A DNA stretch of 64,000 nucleotides from Spirirestis rafaelensis WJT71-NPBG6. Its GTDB lineage: Bacteria > Cyanobacteriota > Cyanobacteriia > Cyanobacteriales > Nostocaceae. Position numbers and translations under genes: made by a program. Location of the stretch: positions 1 to 64,000 of the forward strand of contig JAHHID010000035.1 in NCBI GenBank assembly GCA_019359015.1. The letters are read 5' to 3'. Positions 49,077 to 57,737 of this stretch are shown here, piece after piece. The notes beneath the pieces are model-generated. The model made no database searches. It worked only from the letters and a program-made list of their open reading frames with translations, and was not told where the DNA came from. How positions within the stretch are numbered: the stretch's first letter is position 1; every line of letters begins with the position of its first letter.

Positions 49077-52000
49077 CTATGCACTATGCCCTATGCCGCA
49101 TTTACTCAACGCTTCAATTAAGCGTTCTGGTTCAACAGGCTTGGGTATATGCATTTCAAATCCGGCAGCGCGTGCTTGTTGGCGATCATATTCTGCGGCA
49201 TAAGCGGTTAAGGCGATCGCTTTAATTTGTCCTCCGTTTTCCGGTTCTAAGCTTCTGATCTGTCGCAGCAGCATATAACCATCCATATTTGGCATTCCAA
49301 TATCGCTCAAAAGTACATCTGGCTGGGTTTTTTGTAGTGCATCCAGTGCCTCAGATGCGGATGTCACAACCGCTACTTCTGCTCCCGACTGCTGCAACAC
49401 GCAAGCGAGGTATTCACGCATATCTGCGTCATCGTCTACAACTAAAACTCGCACACCAGAGAGTGCTGAGTCAATGCTAAGTACTGAATTTGAAGCTTCC
49501 GACTCAAAACTTGGTATCTTCGCTTCAGGACTTTTTATTAAGGGTAGTTGGATAGTAAATGTTGCTCCCTGTCCCTCACCAAGGCTTTCTGCCCAAATTG
49601 TACCACCATGCAATTCTATGATGTGGCGGACAATTGCCAGTCCCAATCCCAAACCGCCAAATCTGCGGGTAGTGCTGCTGTCAGCCTGCCGAAAGTAGTC
49701 AAAAACATAAGCGAGAAAATCAGGATCGATGCCTTTGCCTGTGTCTCTAACTGTTATTTGGGCACTGGGGGGAGTGGGGAGAGGGGAGGATGGGGAAGAT
49801 GAGGGAGATGAGGGAGACAAGGAAGCAAATTCACCTTGTCCCCCATGCCCAATGCCCCCTGCCCCCTGCCCCATTCCGGATGACAATTTAATTTCCACGC
49901 ATCCGCCTGGAGGGGTAAACTTGATGGCGTTGGAAAGTAAATTCCAGATAACTTGCACAAGACGGCTTGAATCTCCGGAAATTCGCCCGACATTGGGATC
50001 GAGTATAGTTTTAATCTCGATTGATTTAGCTTGTGCAGATAAGCGCACTGTTTCGATTGCAGATTCTATGGTGGTTGCTAAGTTGACAGGGCATACATTT
50101 AAGCTGAGTTTACCGCGTAAAATTCGCGAGACATCGAGCAAGTCTTCGACTAGTTGCGCTTGAAGTTTAGCATTGCGCTCAATTGTTTCTAAAGCCTTGT
50201 CTGTAGCGGTTTGGTCAAATTTGCGTTTGCGTAGGAGTTTTGCCCAACCAAGGATGGGATTGAGAGGTGTTCGCAATTCGTGAGATAATACGGCAAGAAA
50301 CTCATCTTTGATACGATTTGCGGCTTCAGCTTCAGCACGGGCGGCTTTTTCTCGCTCTAATAACTCAATTCGTTCTGCGTCGGCTTGCTTGCGTTTGGTG
50401 ATATCTTGGACAGTACCCATCATCCGCACTGGATTACCTGCCCCATCGTGAAAGGCTCGACCTTTAGCGGCAATCCAATGAATGCTATTATCTGACCAGA
50501 TGACGCGGTATTCGGTATCATACTCGACGTTTTCTTTTAAGGCATGCTTTATTGCTTGTTGAGTGCGATCGCAATCTTCTGGATGCAGGCAACTCAAAAA
50601 AATATCATAGCTCATGGGGTTATTGGCAGGCAGTCCCAACAACTCGGTACACTTAGCAGTCCAAGTTAATTCGTTTGTGGGAAGATGCCAAAACCACATG
50701 CCCAATTCCGCAGCTGTAGTTGCCATTCGCACGCGTTCTTCACTGTCACGCAATATTGCTTCGTTGCGCTTGCGATCGCTAATATCTATAAATGCACTAA
50801 CTGCACCTCTAGGCTTTCCTTGTTCGTCAAATAAAGGTGAAGCGTAACCAAACAAGTTAAATACTGCCCCATCTGCACGGACAATATCAATTTCTGCATC
50901 CCTAACTTCTATGCCGCGAGTTGAGGCTATTTGCAAGGGCAGTTCATTATGTGATAATTGTTGACCGTGACGGTATATTGTGTAGGCAGGTAAGGGAGCA
51001 TTTTGTGGGGGAGCTATAGAGGCATTTGCATGTTTAGGAATGTTGAGAATTTGTGCATATGCGGGATTTACAGTAATGTTACGGCTTTCGGAGTCAACTG
51101 AAATGCCGATCGCTATGGGAATGACATCAAATAAGGTTTGTAATTCGTGGGCGCGGCGTTGTAAATTACGATTAAGTATAGCGATGGTTTCCTGAGATTC
51201 TTTTTGTTCGGTGATATCTTCGGCAATACCAGCAAGCCGATAAATTTCCCCAGATTCGTTTTTAATTGCACAAGCGCGATCGCGTATCCAAGAAATTGAG
51301 TTATCTGGGCGGATAATGCGATACTCTTGATTAAATCCTTCTTTTAACTCACAGTCAAAACAAGCCTTACGCACTCGTTCACGATCATCGGGATGAATCG
51401 CCTCAAACCACTGCTTATAGTTGGCGTAAAGGCTTTCACAAGAGTATCCCCATTCTTGGTATGCCGGACTAACATAAAGAAACTCTCGCTTTATGGGATT
51501 GAACATCCAAAAGACATCTTCAATGTTTTCTGCCAGTTCACGGAATCTTTCTTCACTTTGGCGCAAAGCTTGTTCTGCCCGCTTATATTCTGTCATGTCG
51601 CGGACAATGCCCAGAATTGAATTAATCGAGTTATCTTGGCTGAATTCTGGGATGAGTCGAGATTCATAATAATGTGTGCCATCATTAAATGTCGGAATTT
51701 CAAACTCGAATTTATGCGCTATCCCTGTAGCAAAAACCATTTGTAATTTCTGCTGCCAAAGGGTACACATTTCCTTGGGAAAGCCTAATTCGTTGTTTGT
51801 TTTACCAACAAAAGCTGCTGGTAAAATTCCGGTTATTTTTTCAACGGTTCGACACGCATACAAATAACGTAAATCTCGATCCAAACGAACTATAATATCT
51901 GGTACATTCTCTACCAATGCTTTAAATTCTTGCTCTTGCTGGTAAAGAGCTGCTTCTGCTTGTTTGCGTTCGCTAATATCCAGCACTGCCATCCCTACCC

Positions 52001-53108
52001 CTAAAATCTCTCCTAATTCTGAACGCACAGGGTAGTAATTAGATATACAGGATATGTGCGGTAATTTACCACTTTCTTCCACATTTAATATTGGCTCTTG
52101 AGTTTCTAGCACCTGCTTAATTTTCGTATCTACTGTTGATGCCAACTCAGGAGGTAAAGTATCCAAAACCGTCTTGCCTAAGTGTTCTGAGGCGTTGATA
52201 TGATAAATCGCAGCAAGTGCATCATTAATGCGAATATAATGCCCTTGTTGATCTAAAAAGGCAAGTCCAATCGGGGCACTACTGGTGCAAGCATCTAAAA
52301 ACGCTAAAAATTCATCGTTTCGCTGTTCTGCTTGTTGAGTTTTCTGATCAAGTCGAGCATTGTCTATAGCTAGGGCAACGATCCGCGCTAAATCTTCAGC
52401 AAAAGCTAGGTCTTCAGATGTATAAATTCGACAGCTGGCTTGAGTTGTGCCAAAGGAGATTATCCCCAAAATTCGCCCGCGTGCAATCAATGGCACAATC
52501 ATCATTGAGTAATAATTTCCCAATTCCTTCAACATACGCAAATGTTCGGCATCTTGGGCGTATTCTAGAATTAGGGATTCTGTAACTTCAGAAATCAAAT
52601 AGGGAATGCGATCGCTTACAACTTTGGATATAAAGCTATTTTGATTAAGGATGTAAGGATATTTATTACTAAGCTCTGTCAATAATTGTTCTTTCACCGG
52701 CTCAACATGCGCGACTGCGACGCGATTTTGTGACGGTGCTAACTCTGTTTCAATTAAATCTACTACGCAGACATCAGCAAGAAACGGCACTGCTAGCTTT
52801 GCTACACTTGCTACTGTCGTTTTATAATCTAAGCTCGTCCCAAGCCGACTGGTAGCATTACCGAGGAATTCTAGGCGTTTATAGCTTTGCCGCAGTTGCT
52901 CTTCTGCCTGTCTTTGACTTTCGGCATTAGCTAAGGAAAGGGCTTTTCTGCCACTATACCAGGCAATAATGGCGATCGCTACATATAACGCCGCAAAAAC
53001 AGCAAGCTCGATATGAGGCTTTATCGGCAATGTCAGTCTCAGGACTAATGCCACACCGAGGAGTGAAATGCTACTATACAGCAAATTATTTTGGCTTACT
53101 TTTAGCAT
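49077..53108 (-). CDS. Hybrid histidine kinase: TM-GAF-PAS x5-HisKA-HATPase-REC
   Basis: 1343 residues. Two N-terminal membrane helices (about 10-55) precede a GAF domain (about 90-260) and five PAS/PAC units (near 270, 395, 520, 645 and 775). HisKA carries [19 protein letters not shown]. HATPase_c has a repeat insertion (bases about 49765-49880) before AQITVRDTGKGI, and G2 is FGGLGLGLAIV. The C-terminal receiver is VRVLVVDDDADMREYL with acceptor LLSDIGMPNMDGY. Five tandem PAS units suggest integration of several redox, light or ligand cues, but no cofactor residue could be assigned. The gene ends in the repeat ATGCCCTATGC. Confidence 0.93.
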   Translation of the reverse strand: MLKVSQNNLLYSSISLLGVALVLRLTLPIKPHIELAVFAALYVAIAIIAWYSGRKALSLANAESQRQAEEQLRQSYKRLEFLGNATSRLGTSLDYKTTVASVAKLAVPFLADVCVVDLIETELAPSQNRVAVAHVEPVKEQLLTELSNKYPYILNQNSFISKVVSDRIPYLISEVTESLILEYAQDAEHLRMLKELGNYYSMMIVPLIARGRILGIISFGTTQASCRIYTSEDLAFAEDLARIVALAIDNARLDQKTQQAEQRNDEFLAFLDACTSSAPIGLAFLDQQGHYIRINDALAAIYHINASEHLGKTVLDTLPPELASTVDTKIKQVLETQEPILNVEESGKLPHISCISNYYPVRSELGEILGVGMAVLDISERKQAEAALYQQEQEFKALVENVPDIIVRLDRDLRYLYACRTVEKITGILPAAFVGKTNNELGFPKEMCTLWQQKLQMVFATGIAHKFEFEIPTFNDGTHYYESRLIPEFSQDNSINSILGIVRDMTEYKRAEQALRQSEERFRELAENIEDVFWMFNPIKREFLYVSPAYQEWGYSCESLYANYKQWFEAIHPDDRERVRKACFDCELKEGFNQEYRIIRPDNSISWIRDRACAIKNESGEIYRLAGIAEDITEQKESQETIAILNRNLQRRAHELQTLFDVIPIAIGISVDSESRNITVNPAYAQILNIPKHANASIAPPQNAPLPAYTIYRHGQQLSHNELPLQIASTRGIEVRDAEIDIVRADGAVFNLFGYASPLFDEQGKPRGAVSAFIDISDRKRNEAILRDSEERVRMATTAAELGMWFWHLPTNELTWTAKCTELLGLPANNPMSYDIFLSCLHPEDCDRTQQAIKHALKENVEYDTEYRVIWSDNSIHWIAAKGRAFHDGAGNPVRMMGTVQDITKRKQADAERIELLEREKAARAEAEAANRIKDEFLAVLSHELRTPLNPILGWAKLLRKRKFDQTATDKALETIERNAKLQAQLVEDLLDVSRILRGKLSLNVCPVNLATTIESAIETVRLSAQAKSIEIKTILDPNVGRISGDSSRLVQVIWNLLSNAIKFTPPGGCVEIKLSSGMGQGAGGIGHGGQGEFASLSPSSPSSSPSSPLPTPPSAQITVRDTGKGIDPDFLAYVFDYFRQADSSTTRRFGGLGLGLAIVRHIIELHGGTIWAESLGEGQGATFTIQLPLIKSPEAKIPSFESEASNSVLSIDSALSGVRVLVVDDDADMREYLACVLQQSGAEVAVVTSASEALDALQKTQPDVLLSDIGMPNMDGYMLLRQIRSLEPENGGQIKAIALTAYAAEYDRQQARAAGFEMHIPKPVEPERLIEALSKCGIGHSA

Positions 53109-53788
53109 CGAGTTTCTGCAAGCGTAAATTATATAATTTTCGCGACTCTTTATCTAATATAGATAGATGGCAATTTTATGGCATTTGACCTTAGGTTTAT
53201 TTAAGAGATAATTTTTCTCCTCACAAATCGCACTTTCTGTTAGAGAATGTCATTATTTTATTTTTGATACATCTTTCTCAAGATACAAATTGATTATTTA
53301 CTCATGTAGACCCGCAAACAGTGGTCTTCTAAGCGAGGAAAACTACACTCTTTCTCTGCGACTCTGCGAACGGACACATTGCTCAAACTCCTCCACCCCC
53401 GCAGCTAAGTGTGCTCCTCTGCGTGAGGCAAAAAATCTTGAAAAACGCCAAAAATAGTCAATAATAACATCTAAGCTCTTGTTTTTGCGGTATTAAAATA
53501 CTAGCTTGCGATAGATGTTTTCTACTTTCAAAAGAGCTATTACATAAATAGAGGTTGAGATTAGCTTTCATCAGTTAAAAGTCTTAGTTTTGATGATTCT
53601 CTAGATTGATGACAACGAGTTGATTGGTCTTCTAACGTGTAAAGTCTCAATCTCGTATTACCTGACCTTAGCTTTACTGATTCTATTAATGTGTAAAATT
53701 TTGCCTACTTAGTCTAAAAATTAGGTAGTCTCAAAATCAGGGTTTTTCATTTTTGCTCAGTATAGAAATTATCTTTGAGGAGATTATT
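53109..53788. promoter_or_regulatory. Upstream region of the SLH-fasciclin gene
   Basis: A 680-bp gap between divergent genes without coding potential. CTTTAGCTTTACTGATTCT-like AT-rich DNA precedes the start. An imperfect stem CTACTTAG...TTAGGTAG lies at about 53705-53731. No STRR is seen. The long, repeat-free leader suggests regulated expression of the envelope protein. Confidence 0.4.
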
Positions 53789-55594
53789 ATGTTTAGTTTA
53801 TTTCGTTGGTCATCAGCAAGGGCAGCTTTCTTAGCTATCAGCATGATAACTGGTACAATTACGCCGATGACAATTGGCGCGATCGCTTCTGCTCAGACTA
53901 CCCCAAGTGATACTCAAGATCAAACGCCAACTCAAAATCAAATTCAGACACCAAGCGATACTCAAAATCAGCAGACCCCAACTCAAAATCAAATTCAGAC
54001 GCCAAGCGATACTCAAAATCAGCAGACCCCAACGCAAACCCCAACGCAAACTCAAACAACCACAAGCTTTCGTGATGTATCATCTGATTACTGGGCGACT
54101 CCATTTATTCAAGCTTTAGCTCAAAGAAACGTAATCAGCGGCTTTACTGATGGTACATTCAAGCCGGATCAACCTGTTACCCGCGCTCAATTTGCGGCGA
54201 TGATTCAAAAAGCTTTTAATCAAAACCCCACACGACAGTTAAGTCAAGGTGGATTTAGAGATGTTCCAGCTAACTACTGGGCTGCTTCGGCAATTCAGGA
54301 AGCTTATGAAACCGGATTTCTATCAGGATATCCGAATAACTTGTTTTTGCCAAATCAGCAAATTCCCAAAGTTCAGGCGATCGTTGCATTGACAAGCGGT
54401 TTGGGTTTGAATGCTGGGGATACGACAACAAATGTGCTTAGTACTTACTACTCAGATGCGTCAGAAATTCCGTCTTACGCTGTCAATAATGTCGCTGCGG
54501 CAACTCAAGCTAACTTAGTTGTTAACTATCCAGAGTTGAAAGTATTGAATCCGCAGGGAGCTCTGACTCGTGCGGAAGCAGCAGCAATTTTATATCAAGC
54601 TTTAGTCAGACAGGGACAACTACAACCTATTGCCAGCAACCTCCCCGCAGCTAACTATATTGTAGCCGGAAGCGGTAGCGGCACTCAAACAGGTACAGGT
54701 ACAACCACAACAGGAAATACAACCAGCACTGCAACCACAACATCTAGCAACATCGTAGCCTTTGCTGGGTCTAATACTTCGTTTTCAACTCTGACTACTG
54801 CACTCCAAGCAGCAGGTTTAACAGAAACTTTGCAAGGAAGAGGTCCTTATACAGTCTTTGCTCCTACTGATGAGGCATTTGCAGCTTTACCTCAAGAGAC
54901 TCTGCAAAGGTTACTAGAACCGCGCAACAGAGAAACGCTGAGACGGATTTTGACATACCACGTCGTCAACGGTCAAGTAACCACGGCGGGACAAGCAACA
55001 ACCCTTGCAAACAAACCTGTAAATGTTCAACTCGATAGCACTAGTAATCAAATTACGGTGAACAATGCTAGGGTAATCCAGCCGGTTCAAACCAGCAACG
55101 GTGTGATTTACGCGATTAACGAAGTTCTTATCCCACCCGATGTTAATATCAGTCAGCTGAACAATGAAATTTCCCCCGGTACAGCTACTCGCGGCGGTTC
55201 CAGCTACGTTGGAGTTGCTGGTAACATTGGTCTTGGTGGTGATTCAGCTTTGAGCGAACCTAACTTTGCCGTAATTAGCAAACTTGGACTGACACGCAAC
55301 TTCTCAGTGCGTCCATCAGCGGTGTTTGGCGATGATACAAGTATTCTGCTTCCTGTCACTTTAGACCTGATACCCAGAACAGCAGATGCGGCAGGGCAAA
55401 CATTTGCAATATCTCCTTACGTAGGTGCTGGGCTAGCTATTGAAGCTAGTGACGATGCAGATTTTGGTTTACTGCTGACTGGTGGTATAGATGTTCCTTT
55501 AGGTTCTCGGTTTACAGCCACAGGTGCAGTGAATGCAGCTTTTCTCGACCAAACTGATGTCGGATTGCTCTTTGGAGTAGGTTTCAACTTTTAA
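53789..55594 (+). CDS. SLH-fasciclin protein with C-terminal barrel-like domain
   Basis: 601 residues. The signal peptide (1-36) precedes a Gln/Thr/Pro linker with tandem TPSDTQNQQTPTQNQIQ repeats (38-90). Three S-layer-homology units follow (about 93-140 SFRDVSSDYWATPFIQALA, 160-210, 225-275), then a Thr/Gly linker and one fasciclin domain (about 325-455, GPYTVFAPTDEAFAALP, ILTYHVVNG, GVIYAINEVLIPP). The last 135 residues are glycine- and aromatic-alternating strands ending in GVGFNF, like an outer-membrane barrel or anchor. SLH would bind peptidoglycan-linked polymer and fasciclin mediates adhesion, so a wall-to-outer-membrane tether is plausible (inference). ATG 53789 has TGAGGAG upstream. 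Confidence 0.9.
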   Translation: MFSLFRWSSARAAFLAISMITGTITPMTIGAIASAQTTPSDTQDQTPTQNQIQTPSDTQNQQTPTQNQIQTPSDTQNQQTPTQTPTQTQTTTSFRDVSSDYWATPFIQALAQRNVISGFTDGTFKPDQPVTRAQFAAMIQKAFNQNPTRQLSQGGFRDVPANYWAASAIQEAYETGFLSGYPNNLFLPNQQIPKVQAIVALTSGLGLNAGDTTTNVLSTYYSDASEIPSYAVNNVAAATQANLVVNYPELKVLNPQGALTRAEAAAILYQALVRQGQLQPIASNLPAANYIVAGSGSGTQTGTGTTTTGNTTSTATTTSSNIVAFAGSNTSFSTLTTALQAAGLTETLQGRGPYTVFAPTDEAFAALPQETLQRLLEPRNRETLRRILTYHVVNGQVTTAGQATTLANKPVNVQLDSTSNQITVNNARVIQPVQTSNGVIYAINEVLIPPDVNISQLNNEISPGTATRGGSSYVGVAGNIGLGGDSALSEPNFAVISKLGLTRNFSVRPSAVFGDDTSILLPVTLDLIPRTADAAGQTFAISPYVGAGLAIEASDDADFGLLLTGGIDVPLGSRFTATGAVNAAFLDQTDVGLLFGVGFNF

Positions 55595-55696
55595 GAATTG
55601 GGCAATGGGCAATGGGCAATGGGCATGGGGCATTGGTAATAATTCTTTCCCCTTCCCCCCTTTTGCCCTGTTAAAAAATGCCCAATGCCCAACTCC

Positions 55697-56656
55697 TTAC
55701 CAATTCCACATAACTGAACTGTCGTCTAAATGGTCGGTGACAATGCGTCCGATCGCATCGATTTCTTGAAGTTCATCTTCAGACAGTTTCACTTCAGCAG
55801 CTTTGGCATTACCGATCGCTTGCTCTGAGTTTCGTGCACCTGCGATCGCCTGAGCTTGAGGTTGAGCAATTAACCAAGCCAATGCTAACTGAGCTAAAGT
55901 ACAATTGTGGCGATCGGCGATCGGACGCAATTTTTCTAAAGCTTGTTGAGCGCGTTGGTAATTTTCGCCCTGAAATAATTTATTTTTAGCACGATTATCT
56001 TGGGGGTCAAATTTATGATCTGCCCCAAATTTACCTGTTAATAATCCCTGCGCTAAAGGTGAATAAGCAACGATAGAAATATTGTTTTCTACACAATAGG
56101 GCATTGCGTCTTTTTCTACTTGTCGCCAGAACAAAGAATAAGGCGGTTGCAAACTATCTATGCGTCCATAGTTTGCTGCTTCTTCTAATTGAGCGCGGGA
56201 AAAATTGGAAACACCAATGGCGCGAATTTTTCCTTGCTCTTTCAGATGATTGAGGGCTTTCATGGTTTCTTCAATCGGGACTTTTTCGCTATTAAAAGTG
56301 CCAGAGGGCCAATGAATTTGGTAAAGGTCAATATAATCTGTTTTCAGATTTTTGAGAGAGCGATCGCAAGCTTCAATTACTAAATCATACTTGAGATGGT
56401 TGGCAAAAACTTTTGTCGCATACTCAACGCGATCGCGCACGTCTGATAATGCTTCAGCGACAATTTGTTCTGAATGTCCTTCACCATATACCTCAGCCGT
56501 ATCAATTGTGGTAATACCCGCTTCAAATGCTGCTCTTATAGCTTTAATTGAGTCAGCATCTTCAATTCCTACCCACATTTTTTTCCCGGCTTGCCAAGTC
56601 CCCATTAAGATGGGTGTGATTTGCACGTCCGATGTACCCAAGCGTCGCTTTTCCAT
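55697..56656 (-). CDS. Aldo/keto reductase
   Basis: A 319-residue NADPH-dependent oxidoreductase with a TIM barrel. The catalytic tetrad is complete: Asp52 and Tyr57 in IDTAEVYGEG, Lys82 in YATKVFA and His115 in LYQIHWP. The cofactor-binding end is intact (AYSPLAQGLLTGKF, AIAGARNSEQAIGNAKA). The start MEKRRLGTSDVQITPILMGT is typical. The carbonyl substrate is unknown. Members of this branch detoxify methylglyoxal and other aldehydes. It is isolated by repeats from the SLH gene and by 55 bp from the L,D-transpeptidase gene upstream on the same strand. Confidence 0.93.
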   Translation of the reverse strand: MEKRRLGTSDVQITPILMGTWQAGKKMWVGIEDADSIKAIRAAFEAGITTIDTAEVYGEGHSEQIVAEALSDVRDRVEYATKVFANHLKYDLVIEACDRSLKNLKTDYIDLYQIHWPSGTFNSEKVPIEETMKALNHLKEQGKIRAIGVSNFSRAQLEEAANYGRIDSLQPPYSLFWRQVEKDAMPYCVENNISIVAYSPLAQGLLTGKFGADHKFDPQDNRAKNKLFQGENYQRAQQALEKLRPIADRHNCTLAQLALAWLIAQPQAQAIAGARNSEQAIGNAKAAEVKLSEDELQEIDAIGRIVTDHLDDSSVMWNW

Positions 56657-56711
56657 GTTTAATTCCTAACTGTTAATACCTTCTTTATATTACGCAGGTA
56701 AACTACCTAAG

Positions 56712-57269
56712 CTATCGCAATACAATAACTGGTGTTCCCAGTCTCACCTGCTGGAATAATTCCTTAATATCCTTGTTGTACATACGAATACAACCGTGTG
56801 ACGCGGCTTTGCCTACTGACTCAGGATTGGGAGTGCCGTGAAAACCAATCCAATTTTTACCGTTTGTCCAAAATCCAACCCAGTAGTGACCAAGAGGATT
56901 TTCCCGGCTTCCTCCTGGGATAGCTTTACCTGTGAAAGGGTGTATCCAAGTAGGATTTTCCAACATGTCAAGTACTTGGAAATTGCCCCTAGGGGTTTCC
57001 CAGCCTTTGCGACCTACTGCAATTGGATAACTTTTAATCCTAGTTGTTCCTTGATAAAGCGTTACTTGATGGCGGCTAAGATTAATCACTAGGCGAATAG
57101 GTTGAGTAACTAAATCATCGGCATAATCAATCGGTTTTTTTACGGAATTGTTAAATGAATTATTATCAATAACAGTTGGTTTTTTAGCTAAGGATATCTG
57201 AGGCGTATAAAATAATCCAAATGTATAAATGAAAATAATTAGCGTAACTGATTGCTTTAACATTTCCAT
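56712..57269 (-). CDS. L,D-transpeptidase (YkuD/ErfK family)
   Basis: A 185-residue periplasmic enzyme that cross-links peptidoglycan stems (3-3 links) or attaches proteins to murein. The N-terminal signal or anchor helix (residues 6-26) precedes one YkuD domain: VINLSRHQVTLYQG, GRKGWETPRGNF, IGFHGTPNP (His144) and the catalytic KAASHGCIRM (Cys160). The short single-domain form is common in cyanobacteria. Nearness to an SLH-domain protein and another secreted protein fits a cell-wall cluster (inference). It may be co-transcribed with the aldo/keto reductase gene that follows. Confidence 0.93.
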   Translation of the reverse strand: MEMLKQSVTLIIFIYTFGLFYTPQISLAKKPTVIDNNSFNNSVKKPIDYADDLVTQPIRLVINLSRHQVTLYQGTTRIKSYPIAVGRKGWETPRGNFQVLDMLENPTWIHPFTGKAIPGGSRENPLGHYWVGFWTNGKNWIGFHGTPNPESVGKAASHGCIRMYNKDIKELFQQVRLGTPVIVLR

Positions 57270-57353
57270 AATTAAAGTTTCTGGATCTAATTATTTAGTA
57301 TCCAAGTATATTAGCAATTTGTTCAACATCTATCTTGAGACTAATTAATATAG

Positions 57354-57406
57354 AAATTACTCCTGATAACCAGTTAATTCTCACCACTAGGTATCAGGAG
57401 TAATTT
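57354..57406 (-). terminator. 15-bp stem hairpin, likely terminator
   Basis: AAATTACTCCTGATA (57354-57368) pairs perfectly with TATCAGGAGTAATTT (57392-57406) around a 23-nt loop. On the minus strand the stem ends in TTT then CTATATTAATTAG. It lies downstream of the GTTGTQQ repeat gene and upstream of the L,D-transpeptidase gene. The loop is long for a classic terminator, so a transposon relic is an alternative. Confidence 0.5.
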
Positions 57407-57438
57407 TGGTAGTCTGCGAAAGAAAATTGAGATTTGCA

Positions 57439-57610
57439 GGGAGCATCCCAATGAAAGCCGCAATACCCGCGCGTGGCTATCGCTATACGCACCTTCGCCC
57501 TTGGCGTTCCCGTTCGCGCAGCGTCTCCGACAGGAGAAGGGTAGCCTGCCTTGTTTATTTAGCCCCAGGCTTCTAGCCTGTGGGCGTTTTTGCCAAATTC
57601 GGATGCTCCC
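57439..57610. mobile_element. MITE-like element with GGGAGCATCC termini and 8-bp TSD
   Basis: The 172-bp element starts GGGAGCATCCCA and ends GGATGCTCCC. The 8-mer GATTTGCA lies immediately outside both ends (57431-57438 and 57611-57618), a clean target duplication. There is no coding gene. The interior is rich in small palindromes (GCGTTCCCGTTCGCGCAGCG, CCCCAGGCTTCTAGCCTGTGGG) and is unrelated to the interior of the copy at 172-356. It landed in the 3' region of the secreted repeat-protein gene. Confidence 0.8.
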
Positions 57611-57737
57611 GATTTGCACCCGTAAAAATTTCCCCCTGCTGCTGTTATTGATAGCAGTCAGAAGAATAAAATTAACCCATGAGAGGCTGCAAGGTTAACA
57701 AGCTTGCCAGTCTGTGTAGTAGAAATTCCCTGGGAAT

